The notes below the pieces were generated by a model. That model saw only the letters and a list, made by a program, of their open reading frames with translations. It had not been told where the DNA came from and ran no database searches. Shown in pieces: positions 48,197 to 57,085 of a stretch of DNA of 64,000 bases. This DNA comes from Betaproteobacteria bacterium HGW-Betaproteobacteria-22 (lineage in GTDB: Bacteria > Pseudomonadota > Gammaproteobacteria > Burkholderiales > Methylophilaceae), in contig PHCJ01000003.1 of assembly GCA_002842285.1 (NCBI GenBank), positions 1 to 64,000 of the forward strand. The letters are read 5' to 3'. The number at the start of each line of letters is the position of its first letter. Positions within the stretch are counted from its first letter, which is position 1. The position numbers and the translations under genes were made by a program.

Positions 48197-49482
48197 GGGT
48201 TAGCGTCTTTTTTTGTCAGTTGTCCGTGTGTCATTTCTGCGATTTCATTGCGATGTACGGCTTGTAAAGGCGCATCTAAGGTATGCGCCAGCGCAAAAGG
48301 TTGCGCTGCCAACGCGGCCAAATCCGCGTCATCATGCTGCTTGCCCAAAAAGGTGAGCAATGAATAACGATAGGTCGCCTCGGCAAAGCTACCGCCAACC
48401 ACCACATCACTTAAAGGCACGGCAGAAGTTGTATGTTCGCTTAATGTTTCCAGCATACGGGTGAGGGCGGCAAGTTGGGGTGGGTAGTTAAAGGGAGCCG
48501 CCTCAGCTTCAGCAACTTCCACAGCGGGCGGCATGATGGACACTTTTTTATCCGCAATATCGCGTTCCAGCACGTCATCGCTGATGTCCATCATCACATC
48601 AGGTAGCATAAACAAGGGCTCGCAGGTTTGCGCAAACGTATCACCCAAGCTGGCAAGTGTTTCAATGGTTTGCGCACGCAACCAAGCTGAAAGCTCAGAT
48701 GAACTCAAACCGCCATCAGACAGCATCACGCGTTGCCGTGAAATTTTGGCAAGCTCCATTTGGAACACCGATGCCATGCGTAACAAGCGCGATTGCTGAT
48801 TGGCAATTTTTTGGGTAATTTGCCAGCTTGCGTCATCCAAACCTTGCTCGGCTAGATTTTGCATCAGCGTGGTGGCTTTTTCGATCCACGGCAATGCCTT
48901 AGCCAAGCGTGCCTGTGCCGATTTTAGCCTGAACTCTGAACCAGAGGCGACCGCCTCTTCAAAAAAATGTTCGTATTCAGTTAGCTTGGCTAACACGTGA
49001 CTTAAATGTTCAGGGCTGAGATTCCCCACTGCGCCACTGCCTGCCGCTTGCGCTACCAAAAAGCCGAGTTCATCATCTTCCTGCCCAAATCGAATCAAAC
49101 CGCTGATCGCAGAAAGCACCATGCGCCCACTGGCGGATATTTGATATAAGCGTCTATCAGCATCCCACTGCATTAAGTCATGTGAACGCAAGCGGTTTAA
49201 TACAGTATCAAGCTTGGTCGCCTCGACAAAGCTCAAATGATTTTGCAATTGCGCGGGGGTCCACTCTGGCTGCTCGGCACGCGCGGCAATTTCACGCATC
49301 ACGGCTAGGCGTATCAGCACCTCTTCACGCCCGCCACGAAACAACGCAATCAGCACATCAATAATATGTGCTGATTGCAACAGCGGAAACAAGGCATCCA
49401 CATCTCGCGCATCTACGCCCGGCTTTAAAAACTCATCAAAAGCGCTGAGTTGTACTGAGTTTTGCAATGACAAATTAGACAT
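48193..49482 (-). CDS. jetA: Wadjet kleisin-like subunit JetA (MksF/MukF-like)
   Basis: The 429-residue largely helical protein stands first in the cluster. Its N-terminal winged-helix region includes LQNHLSFVEATKLDTVLNRLRSH; central helices and a C-terminal segment follow. No catalytic motif is present, as expected for the kleisin that links JetC heads. The sequence alone is not strongly diagnostic; the assignment rests on length and gene order. The ATG is immediately after the TAA of vapC with no gap, implying that translation is coupled to the toxin frame. The Wadjet subtype is left open. Confidence 0.82.
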   Translation of the reverse strand: MSNLSLQNSVQLSAFDEFLKPGVDARDVDALFPLLQSAHIIDVLIALFRGGREEVLIRLAVMREIAARAEQPEWTPAQLQNHLSFVEATKLDTVLNRLRSHDLMQWDADRRLYQISASGRMVLSAISGLIRFGQEDDELGFLVAQAAGSGAVGNLSPEHLSHVLAKLTEYEHFFEEAVASGSEFRLKSAQARLAKALPWIEKATTLMQNLAEQGLDDASWQITQKIANQQSRLLRMASVFQMELAKISRQRVMLSDGGLSSSELSAWLRAQTIETLASLGDTFAQTCEPLFMLPDVMMDISDDVLERDIADKKVSIMPPAVEVAEAEAAPFNYPPQLAALTRMLETLSEHTTSAVPLSDVVVGGSFAEATYRYSLLTFLGKQHDDADLAALAAQPFALAHTLDAPLQAVHRNEIAEMTHGQLTKKDANP

Positions 49483-49888
49483 TTAGCCAGCCACCCAATT
49501 TTCTAGCTGCAACGCTGACACACGCGCAAACTCAGGTAAATTCTTTGTGACCAACACCAAGCCTTCACTTCGTGCATGGGCGGCTATGTGTAAGTCATTT
49601 ACGCCGATGGTTTGGCCGCTTTTTTCTAGCGCAGCGCGAATACTGCCGTAATGTTGGGCGGCTTTTGCGGTGTAGGCTAACACTTCTAGGCGGCTACAAA
49701 AATCTTCAATCACGGCATAATTATGGGTGGGCTTGCTGCTTTTTTCCGCACCGTGGATGAGTTCAGCCAAGGTGATGCTGGGTATTGCCATGCGACTGGC
49801 ATTTTGGTTAAACGTTGCCATCACTTCAATGGGGCGAAGTTTGATGACGTAGATAACCATATTGGTATCTAAATAAATAGTTAATCAC
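49483..49888 (-). pseudogene. vapC: VapC-type PIN-domain toxin, frameshifted near the N-terminus
   Basis: The body is a standard VapC: IYVIKLRPIEVMATFNQN, ITLAELIHGAEKS (Glu), GVNDLHIAAHARSEGL (Asp), ending ENWVAG. The expected start is GTG at 49888, overlapping the vapB stop, reading M-I-N-Y-L; one extra base in the T-rich run at about 49870-49874 then shifts the frame just before the LDTN catalytic Asp (GAT at 49869-49867). In the downstream frame the first usable start is ATG 49860, which loses that Asp. So the toxin is probably inactive, unless this is a sequencing error or an unusual start codon is used. Confidence 0.78.
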
Positions 49889-50121
49889 TAGAAAGCCTCG
49901 CGCTCGGCCTGGGTTTGAGTGCTGCGACCGACCATAAAATCATCAGCCGTTTTAATTCCACCCATAAAAAATCCATCCCAACTTACATGTGGTGGCGCGA
50001 TAATGCGCTCTTTACCAACAGCGCGCGCACTGCCCTGTTTAACATCTTCTGGTAAACGTACATCAGCAGGCAAACGTACGGCTTGCGTGCGATTATTGAT
50101 AAAAACAGTGCTTGTACTCAT
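49888..50121 (-). CDS. vapB: VapB-type antitoxin (AbrB/SpoVT-like)
   Basis: The 77-residue antitoxin begins MSTSTVFINNRTQAVRLPAD, the swapped-hairpin AbrB DNA-binding fold of VapB partners, with a C-terminal toxin-binding tail ending TQAEREAF. A longer ORF runs upstream to 50292, but the ATG at 50121 has AGGAG eight bases upstream and gives the family length. It overlaps the expected vapC start. VapB usually autorepresses its promoter, which here may also drive jetABCD downstream. Confidence 0.88.
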   Translation of the reverse strand: MSTSTVFINNRTQAVRLPADVRLPEDVKQGSARAVGKERIIAPPHVSWDGFFMGGIKTADDFMVGRSTQTQAEREAF

Positions 50122-50299
50122 GATATTTACTCCTAAAACACAACGTATATTGCACGAGTATATAGCAAAGGTTTTTTTGAATACAACAACGTATGGCTTT
50201 ATAGTTATACTCAAAAAAAGATCAAGACAAAAGCTCAAAAAAGCACAATAGGTACGGCAAGCGCGAATGACGTTGCATTCCTTTGAGCACAACTAGACA

Positions 50300-51404
50300 C
50301 TAAACGCCCTGCTTCAAACTTTCAGTAATAAATGGATCAAGGTCGCCATCCAGCACACCTTGTGTGTTTCCTATCTCAACGCCTGTGCGCAAATCTTTGA
50401 TGCGTGACTGATCCAAAACATAAGACCTGATCTGGTGTCCCCAGCCGATGTCGGTTTTGGCATCTTCCAGCGCCTGCTTTTCCTGGTTGCGCTTATTCAG
50501 TTCAAGATTGTAAAGCGCACCTTTCAGCATATTCATCGCCTCTTCACGGTTACGATGTTGCGAACGGTCGTTCTGGCATTGCACCACAGTATTGGTCGGA
50601 AGGTGCGTGATGCGCACGGCAGAATCGGTCTTGTTAATGTGCTGACCACCCGCACCGCTGGCACGATAGGTATCGATACGCAAATCGGCTGGGTTGATTT
50701 CGATCTGAATGGAATCATCCACTTCAGGGAAAATCTGCACGCTAGCAAAACTGGTATGGCGCTTGGCGTTACTATCAAACGGTGACTTGCGCACTAGCCT
50801 ATGCACGCCATTCTCTGTGCGTAAAGTGCCGTAGGCATAATCCCCGGAAACCTTGATAGACGCGCCTTTAATGCCGGCTACGTCGCCTTCGGATTCTTCC
50901 AGCACCTCAACTTTAAAGCCTTTGCGCTCGCAATACCGAAAATACATGCGCAGCAGCATGTTCGCCCAGTCCTGCGCTTCGGTGCCGCCACTGCCTGACT
51001 GAAATTCGATAAAACAGTTCGCTGCATCGAGTTCACCAGAGAACATACGCCTGAACTCCATCTCGGCAATCTGTTTTTCGATGGCTTTAGAATCTGCATC
51101 CACGCTCAATAGCATGTCATCATCGTTTTCTTCACGCGCCATTTCAAACAGCTCTTGCGCGTCCTTAAGGCCGGACTGCACATGAATCAAGCTATTTACG
51201 ATCAGCTCTAACTCACGCTTTTCTTTACCAAGTTTTTGGCTTTTGGCGTTATCGTCCCAAACTTTGGGATCTTCTAACAGACCGTTGACTTCTTCCAGAC
51301 GCTGACTTTTCGTTTCGAAGTCAAAGATACCCCCGAAGGGCATTGTTGCGTTCGCCTAAATCGACTAAACGATTCGCGATAATATTAAGTTGTTCTGCTT
51401 CCAT
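50300..51404 (-). CDS. prfB: Peptide chain release factor 2 (programmed +1 frameshift)
   Basis: RF2 terminates at UGA and UAA. Translation starts at ATG 51404 ([20 protein letters not shown]...), runs 27 codons and meets an in-frame TGA at 51323-51321 in the context GGGGGTATCTTTGAC, the conserved slippage signal with its internal SD-like GGGGG. A +1 shift at CTT continues in the frame from 51322 to 50300, for about 367 residues. The stop-recognition tripeptide SPF (RKSPFDSN) and the peptidyl-hydrolysis motif [14 protein letters not shown] are intact. RF2 levels are thus autoregulated. Confidence 0.96.
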
Positions 51405-51462
51405 GACACAATGACACTTTAAATAACTAAAACCTGCGATTATACATCAACTAGTTAGCCTC

Positions 51463-51876
51463 TTACTTAGGCGTGACGTTCACAACCTCCCCGTCCTCTT
51501 TTGTAAAAGAGCCGATATGAGGGTTTTGCAAAATACCAAGCACCAGCTCCGATGGGCGGCATAACTTGACGCCGATAGGTGTCACCACAATCGGCCGGTT
51601 AATCAGGATTGGATGCTGCAACATCGCCTCTATCAAAACATCTTCTGACAAGTGTTCATCACTCAAACCCAATTCAGCATAAGGCGTGCCTTTTTCACGC
51701 AATATTTCTCGCGCTGAAACGCCCATTGCCAGTAGCAACTGCTCCAATTGGGCACGGCTAGGTGGCGTCTTAAGATACTCAATGACATCCGGCTCAACGC
51801 CGCTTGCCCTGATCATAGCCAATACATTGCGCGATGTGCCACAAGCTGGATTATGATAAATCGTTACGTCACTCAT
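51463..51876 (-). CDS. arsC: Arsenate reductase, glutaredoxin-dependent (ArsC family)
   Basis: The 137-residue protein has IYHNPACGTSRNVLAMI with the catalytic Cys, EYLKTPPSRAQL and RPIVVTPIGVKLCRPSELVL (the substrate Arg). It reduces arsenate to arsenite with glutathione and glutaredoxin; a glutaredoxin gene is at 63166. No arsB or arsR is adjacent. It lies next to phosphate transport genes; arsenate enters through those transporters, so the neighbourhood is logical but may be accidental. Confidence 0.9.
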   Translation of the reverse strand: MSDVTIYHNPACGTSRNVLAMIRASGVEPDVIEYLKTPPSRAQLEQLLLAMGVSAREILREKGTPYAELGLSDEHLSEDVLIEAMLQHPILINRPIVVTPIGVKLCRPSELVLGILQNPHIGSFTKEDGEVVNVTPK

Positions 51877-52068
51877 TTTTTACACTCCTTTTTATACACT
51901 ATGCCAGTCAATCGCAAATTTTATCTGCATTCAGTTTAATCAAGTGGGAAAAACATAGGAAACACCGAATTATCTTAGATAAATACTCGCAGATTTATGC
52001 ATAGGCAGTTAAACTAGGCAAATTCATAAAATTGTAATAAAAATGTAACATTCAGGGAGATGCGTATA

Positions 52069-52725
52069 ATGGCAAATGCTACTTTAGGTCGGTTAATGGC
52101 GGCAATATCACCACGTAACGACAATTACTTCGAACTATTCAACAAACTTGCAGACTGCGCGGTGCGTGGCTCCAAAGTGCTGGCAATGCTAACTGCCGTT
52201 AAGGAGCCAGAAAAATTCGATGCGCATTTTGCTCAATTAAGACAAATCGAATCTGAAGCTGACAGCTACACCAAAGAAATTTTACTTTCTTTACACAAAA
52301 CCTTCATCACCCCGTTTGATCGACGTGAAATCCGCGAGTTAGCGATGGCACTGGATGACATCATCGACTACATGGAAGACATTCCGCAAAGTGCCAAAAT
52401 TTACGGCCACAGCAGCTTCACGCCAGAGATGGTTGCACTTGCGCAAATTCTGTTACGCGCCTCAGAAAAAGTGCGTGATGCCGTACATATGCTTTCCGAC
52501 ATGAAAAACTCCGGTCGAATTTTAAACACCTGTGAAGAAATCAATCTCATCGAAGGTGAGGGTGACCATGTAATGCGCGCAGGTATGCATCGACTGTTTA
52601 ATGAAGAATCCGACGCTCGCACCATCATCCGCTCAAAAGAACTCTACGACATATTTGAAGAAGCAATTGATAGCTGCCAAGATGTTTCTGATGTAATTCA
52701 TGGCGTTGTACTTGAGCGCATTTAA
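52069..52725 (+). CDS. DUF47/PhoU-like phosphate transport regulator
   Basis: The ~218-residue all-helical protein has LRQIESEADSYTKEI and MALDDIIDYMEDIPQ, followed by a repeat of the same pattern in INLIEGEGDHVM and the tail FEEAIDSCQDVSDVIHGVVLERI, diagnostic of the DUF47 (YkaA) family. ATG 52060 touches AGGGAG directly, so ATG 52069 is preferred. It lies ten bases before pit; the pair normally acts together in low-affinity phosphate uptake. A weak Pho-box-like TGTAAT/TGTAAC pair with 11-base spacing is at 52033-52049. Confidence 0.9.
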   Translation: MANATLGRLMAAISPRNDNYFELFNKLADCAVRGSKVLAMLTAVKEPEKFDAHFAQLRQIESEADSYTKEILLSLHKTFITPFDRREIRELAMALDDIIDYMEDIPQSAKIYGHSSFTPEMVALAQILLRASEKVRDAVHMLSDMKNSGRILNTCEEINLIEGEGDHVMRAGMHRLFNEESDARTIIRSKELYDIFEEAIDSCQDVSDVIHGVVLERI

Positions 52726-52735
52726 GGGGTAACGC

Positions 52736-53737
52736 ATGGATCACGCGATTCTCATTATGGTATTGCTGGTGGCGGTAGCCCTCATATTTGACTTTATGAA
52801 CGGCTTTCACGATGCAGCCAACTCCATTGCGCTGATGGTATCAACACGCCTGCTCACGCCACAGGCTGCTGTAGCATGGGCGGCATTTTTCAACTTCATT
52901 GCTTTTTTGTTCTTTGGCCTGCATGTTGCAGATACCGTGGGCAAAGGCATTATTGACCCCAACATCGTCAATAATGCGGTGATATTTGGCGCCCTTAGTG
53001 GGGCTATCGCATGGAATGTCATCACCTGGTGGTTTGGCATCCCCTCTTCATCTTCGCATGCGCTTATCGGCGGCTTGCTGGGTGCAGGCGTCGCGCATGC
53101 AGGTAGCCAAGGAATCATCATCGGCAGCAAACTTATCACCACAGGCGTTGCGATTGTCTTATCACCACTCTTTGGCATGCTGCTCGCCATGGCGCTGTCT
53201 GTTCTTTTGTTATGGGCATTCCAAAAGACATCTCCCTATAAAACCGAGAACGGATTTAATAAGCTGCAATTTATCTCATCCTCATTTTTCAGCTTGGGGC
53301 ATGGCGCTAATGACGCCCAAAAAACCATGGGCATCATCACGGTGCTACTGTTTGCCAACGGCTATCTGGAAGGGGATTTTAACGTGCCATTCTGGGTAGT
53401 CATTTCCTGCCAACTGGCTATGGGTCTAGGCACGCTGATGGGTGGCTGGCGCATTGTGCGCACCATGGGCATGGGCATCACCAAAGTTCGCCCGACTGGC
53501 GCATTCTGCGCACAGACTTCCGGCTCTATTGCGCTATTTTTAGCCACATCACTAGGCATTCCAGTGTCAACTACACATACCATCACGGGCGCGATTGTCG
53601 GTGTCGGTGTGTCCCGTCGCGCCTCAGCTGTCCGCTGGGGCTTGGCCTCACGCATTGTGTGGGCATGGGTGCTTACCATCCCTTGCGCCGGTTTAATCGC
53701 CGCCATCTCTTACCACTTTGGCAAAACATTCCTGTAG
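52736..53737 (+). CDS. pit: Low-affinity inorganic phosphate transporter (PiT family)
   Basis: The 333-residue inner-membrane protein has the PiT signatures DFMNGFHDAANSIA near the N-terminus and SLGHGANDAQKTMG in the second half (inverted repeat topology), with about ten helices and GIPVSTTHTITGAIVGVG at the C-terminal half. It imports metal-phosphate using the proton gradient. It forms a unit with the upstream DUF47 gene and is followed by a perfect hairpin and the Pho-boxed pst operon. Confidence 0.93.
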   Translation: MDHAILIMVLLVAVALIFDFMNGFHDAANSIALMVSTRLLTPQAAVAWAAFFNFIAFLFFGLHVADTVGKGIIDPNIVNNAVIFGALSGAIAWNVITWWFGIPSSSSHALIGGLLGAGVAHAGSQGIIIGSKLITTGVAIVLSPLFGMLLAMALSVLLLWAFQKTSPYKTENGFNKLQFISSSFFSLGHGANDAQKTMGIITVLLFANGYLEGDFNVPFWVVISCQLAMGLGTLMGGWRIVRTMGMGITKVRPTGAFCAQTSGSIALFLATSLGIPVSTTHTITGAIVGVGVSRRASAVRWGLASRIVWAWVLTIPCAGLIAAISYHFGKTFL

Positions 53738-53764
53738 CAAGACAACGCCACTGCCTGCGACAAC

Positions 53765-53790
53765 ATCAAGGTCTCTATGCAGACCTTGAT
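53765..53790 (+). terminator. Hairpin after pit, possible terminator
   Basis: ATCAAGGTCT pairs perfectly with AGACCTTGAT around a 6-base loop (CTATGC). No U-tract follows on either strand, so it may be a weak or factor-dependent terminator or a stabiliser of the pit mRNA end. Confidence 0.5.
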
Positions 53791-53803
53791 ATCAAATTAA
53801 TAA

Positions 53804-53821
53804 TTGTCATCAAACTGTCAT
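53804..53821 (+). promoter_or_regulatory. Pho box (PhoB binding site) upstream of pstS
   Basis: TTGTCAT (53804-53810) and CTGTCAT (53815-53821) are direct repeats with the 4-base AT spacer and 11-base period of the PhoB consensus. A third, weaker repeat (TTTCATCA) follows at about 53823. The box lies 60 bases before the pstS start. It predicts induction of pstSCAB at low phosphate by PhoBR, whose genes are not in this window. Confidence 0.85.
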
Positions 53822-53880
53822 ATTTCATCACTAAAATTCATTTTAGTTAAAAAACAAACCTTACTCAAATGGAGATCATG

Positions 53881-54879
53881 ATGAAGTCAGTACTCGCTAA
53901 ATCGTTAAGCATTAGCACGTTAATCGCAGCAACATTTTCAACCAACACTGTGCTGGCCGCAGAAAAAATCATCAAGATTGATGGCTCAAGTACCGTTTAC
54001 CCAATTACGGAAGCGGTTGCCGAAGAGTTTCAAAAAGCAACTAAAACCAAAGTAACCGTCGGTATTTCAGGTACTGGCGGCGGCTTTAAAAAATTCTGTC
54101 GCGGTGAAACTGATGTACAAGATGCGTCACGTCCAATTCTGCAAAAAGAAATCGACGCCTGTAAAGAAGCCGGTGTGCAATTCATTGAGTTGCCTGTCGC
54201 TTATGATGCAATCACTGTGGTGATTAATCCAAAAAATGAATTTGCAAAAAAAATGACTGCGGCCGAACTTAAAAAACTATGGGAGCCTGCGGCGCAAGGT
54301 AAAGTCAAAACCTGGAATCAGGTCAATCCTGCCTGGCCTAATACGCCGGTTAAACTTTTTGGCCCAGGGGCAGACTCAGGCACATTTGACTACTTTACAG
54401 AAGCGATTGTAGGCAAGGCAAAATCAAGCCGTGGCGACTTCACCGCCTCTGAAGATGACAATGTGCTGGTTAAAGGCGTTGTAGGTGATGTTGGCGGCCT
54501 GGGTTATTTCGGCTACGCTTACTATGAAGAAAATCAGGACAAGTTAACCGCTGTTGCCATCACTGACAAATCAGGCAAGCCTGCAGTGCTGCCTTCACCT
54601 GAAACCATTCAGGATGGCACATATCAGCCCTTGGCACGCCCGTTATTTATATATGTCAATGCAACGGCTGCGGCATTCAAGCCAGAAGTAAAGGCATTTA
54701 TTAACTACTATTTAGAACAAAGCAAACCGCTGATTGAAGAAGTTAAGTATGTAGCCTTGCCTGCCAACGAACAAAAGGCTGTGATCAAGCACTGGAAAGA
54801 ACTAAAACCTGGCACAGGATTTGGTGGCAAGCCTGAAGTCGGTATTAAAATCGAAGAGTTATTAGCGCGTATTAAATAA
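53881..54879 (+). CDS. pstS: Phosphate ABC transporter substrate-binding protein
   Basis: PstS is the periplasmic phosphate receptor. A Sec signal peptide (SISTLIAATFSTNTVLAA, cleaved before AEKI) precedes KIDGSSTVYPITEAVAEEF, GISGTGGGFKKFCRGETD and FGPGADSGTFDYFTEAI, which are the phosphate-binding loops. ATGs at 53869, 53878 and 53881 are possible; GGAG spacing favours 53881. The ~332 residues match PstS of the ABC type. A R2 repeat separates it from pstC. Confidence 0.94.
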   Translation: MKSVLAKSLSISTLIAATFSTNTVLAAEKIIKIDGSSTVYPITEAVAEEFQKATKTKVTVGISGTGGGFKKFCRGETDVQDASRPILQKEIDACKEAGVQFIELPVAYDAITVVINPKNEFAKKMTAAELKKLWEPAAQGKVKTWNQVNPAWPNTPVKLFGPGADSGTFDYFTEAIVGKAKSSRGDFTASEDDNVLVKGVVGDVGGLGYFGYAYYEENQDKLTAVAITDKSGKPAVLPSPETIQDGTYQPLARPLFIYVNATAAAFKPEVKAFINYYLEQSKPLIEEVKYVALPANEQKAVIKHWKELKPGTGFGGKPEVGIKIEELLARIK

Positions 54880-54886
54880 CAATATT

Positions 54887-55031
54887 GGAAACGCGGAATC
54901 AGTGACCAAGCGAGATTAAGTGCAAGGCGCACGGAACACAGCAACCGAGATAGTACATAGTGTACAGCGAGGTTGCGAGTACCGTGGCATGCAGAAATTC
55001 TGCTCGAATAGATCCTTATTTCCGTGTTTCC
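54887..55031. repeat. R2 element, copy 2 (MITE-like) between pstS and pstC
   Basis: A 145-bp element starts GGAAACGCGGAATCAGTG and ends ATCCTTATTTCCGTGTTTCC, imperfect inverted ends, flanked by perfect TATT duplications (54883-54886 and 55032-55035). Its interior matches the copy at 9278-9420. It lies inside the pst operon and can fold from its own ends, which may uncouple abundant pstS mRNA from pstCAB. Confidence 0.85.
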
Positions 55032-55113
55032 TATTCAAATTAAGGGTATCGGCAGGTCTAAAGTACCCTTATAATATTTTCTATTCACGCTGCAATCCGC
55101 AGGTGCAAATAAC

Positions 55114-56061
55114 ATGAATACGGTAAATCAAGTGTTAAATAACCCAATCAACCTAGAAATCAGCGACCGCTTATCCAAAAACTTCACGCGCCATTTCAAA
55201 GAGCGGGTGATTGAACTTGTTTTATTGCTAGCAGCATTGTCGGCAGTCCTGACTACAGCGGCAATTATCGGCATCTTACTCTACGAGTCCTATACATTTT
55301 TTGAGCATGTATCCATTGTTGATTTCTTAACTGATACTGTTTGGACGCCATTGTTTGAGAATCCACGCTACGGCATATTGCCGCTAGTATCGGGCACTTT
55401 GACGGTCACAGGCGTTGCATTGCTGATTGCCATCCCTATAGGTACCGTCAGTGCGATTTATCTTTCTGAGTTTGCCAGCCATAACACACGTGAAACTGTA
55501 AAGCCTATCTTAGAACTGCTCGCCGGCGTGCCGACCATTGTGTTTGGTTTTTTTGCCCTGCTGTTTGTTACTCCGATCTTGCAGAGCATCATCCCAGGCT
55601 TGCCAACTTTTAACATGCTAAGTTCAGGCATAGTGATCGGCATTATGATCATCCCTTATATTGCATCCCTTTCTGAAGATGCCATGCGCGCAGTCCCCAT
55701 GAGCATGCGTGAAGGCTCTTACGCCATGGGAGCCACGCGCTTTCAAACCGCAATGAAAGTAGTCACCCCAGCGGCCACCTCAGGTATTGTTGCTGCTTAC
55801 ATCCTTGGTATTTCACGCGCAATTGGTGAAACCATGGTAGTAGCAATTGCAGCCGGCCAGCAACCCAACCTGAGCTTTAACCCTATGGATGCTGCGGCCA
55901 CGATTACCGCTTATATTGTGCAAGTGGCAATGGGTGACCTGCCGCACGGCAGCATTGGCTACCAAAGTATTTTTGCCGCCGGCCTGGTGCTGATGTTAAT
56001 GACACTGTCACTCAACATTATCGGGCACATCACACGTAAGAAATTTAGCGAGAGATACTAA
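55114..56061 (+). CDS. pstC: Phosphate ABC transporter permease PstC
   Basis: The 315-residue permease has six helices; PILELLAGVPTIVFGFFAL is the family signature and EDAMRAVPMSMREGSYAMGATRFQ the EAA coupling motif. It pairs with PstA. Its TAA overlaps the pstA ATG (TAATG). Confidence 0.94.
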   Translation: MNTVNQVLNNPINLEISDRLSKNFTRHFKERVIELVLLLAALSAVLTTAAIIGILLYESYTFFEHVSIVDFLTDTVWTPLFENPRYGILPLVSGTLTVTGVALLIAIPIGTVSAIYLSEFASHNTRETVKPILELLAGVPTIVFGFFALLFVTPILQSIIPGLPTFNMLSSGIVIGIMIIPYIASLSEDAMRAVPMSMREGSYAMGATRFQTAMKVVTPAATSGIVAAYILGISRAIGETMVVAIAAGQQPNLSFNPMDAAATITAYIVQVAMGDLPHGSIGYQSIFAAGLVLMLMTLSLNIIGHITRKKFSERY

Positions 56062-57011
56062 TGATGCAAGAAAAATCAGCAACCAAACCCGTCAGAGACC
56101 TGGATGAAGTGCGTGCGATGATTAAGCGCCACAAGCTCAATGATTATATCTTTTCGATTATCGGCCTACTTTGCCTGATGGTGGGCTTGCTGACCCTGCT
56201 GACCTTGTTTATCGATTTAATTCAGCAGGGCTACCCTAAATTATTTTCAGCCAGTTTTTACACAGACTTTCCGTCACGCCGCGCATCCAGTGCCGGCTTA
56301 TTATCGGCATTGGTAGGCTCATCACTGGTCATGCTGGTAACATTTTTTTCTGCTGTGCCAATCGGCGTCATGGCGGCAATTTACCTTGAAGAATACGCAC
56401 CCAAAAACTGGCTGTCTGACCTGATTGAAATCAACGTATCCAATTTAGCCGCAGTTCCCTCGATTATCTACGGCTTATTGGCACTGGGATTATTTGTGTA
56501 CATGCTGGATTTTGGCCAAAGCATTTTAACAGCGGGCCTCACCTTGGGCCTGCTCATTATGCCTGTGGTCATCGTGGCAACCCGTGAGTCTATACGCAGC
56601 ATACCTGTTGCAATCAGAGAGGCCGCGTATGCAGTGGGCGCTACTAAATGGCAGGTTGTTTATGACCATGTGATCAAATATTCATTTGGCGGCATTCTCA
56701 CGGGAGTGATTATCGGCATGGCACGCGCGATTGGTGAGACAGCACCTATTATCACCATTGGCGCACTGACCTTTATTGCGTTTTTACCGCCATCACCCAT
56801 TACTACGACAGCACCATTTTTTAATCTTGAATGGCTATCTTCCGGCTTTACGGTGTTACCCATCCAGATGTTTAGCTGGCTATCCAGACCAAGTGAAGCA
56901 TTTCACGTGAATGCCGCCGCCGCTGGCGTCATTATTATTTTGGTTACACTAGTGATGAACGGGTTTGCTATCCACATGCGCTACAAAATGCGCAAAAACA
57001 TCAAATGGTAA
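56061..57011 (+). CDS. pstA: Phosphate ABC transporter permease PstA
   Basis: The second permease has 316 residues and six helices, with NVSNLAAVPSIIYGLLALG, the EAA motif RESIRSIPVAIREAAYAVGATKWQ and IIGMARAIGETAPIITIGA. Two ATGs, 56061 and 56064, are possible. A 74-base gap leads to pstB. Confidence 0.94.
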   Translation: MMQEKSATKPVRDLDEVRAMIKRHKLNDYIFSIIGLLCLMVGLLTLLTLFIDLIQQGYPKLFSASFYTDFPSRRASSAGLLSALVGSSLVMLVTFFSAVPIGVMAAIYLEEYAPKNWLSDLIEINVSNLAAVPSIIYGLLALGLFVYMLDFGQSILTAGLTLGLLIMPVVIVATRESIRSIPVAIREAAYAVGATKWQVVYDHVIKYSFGGILTGVIIGMARAIGETAPIITIGALTFIAFLPPSPITTTAPFFNLEWLSSGFTVLPIQMFSWLSRPSEAFHVNAAAAGVIIILVTLVMNGFAIHMRYKMRKNIKW

Positions 57012-57085
57012 TTAAGCAATGGAAATAAACCCAATGACAATTAACCATTGCATAACAGCATAATTATTAACAGGGATCTCATTTC

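Noticed and set aside
43582..49482. MukBEF/MksBEF chromosome condensin instead of Wadjet
   Set aside because: The fourth gene with Toprim Glu and Asp-x-Asp residues directly after the SMC gene identifies the JetD nuclease, which condensins lack.
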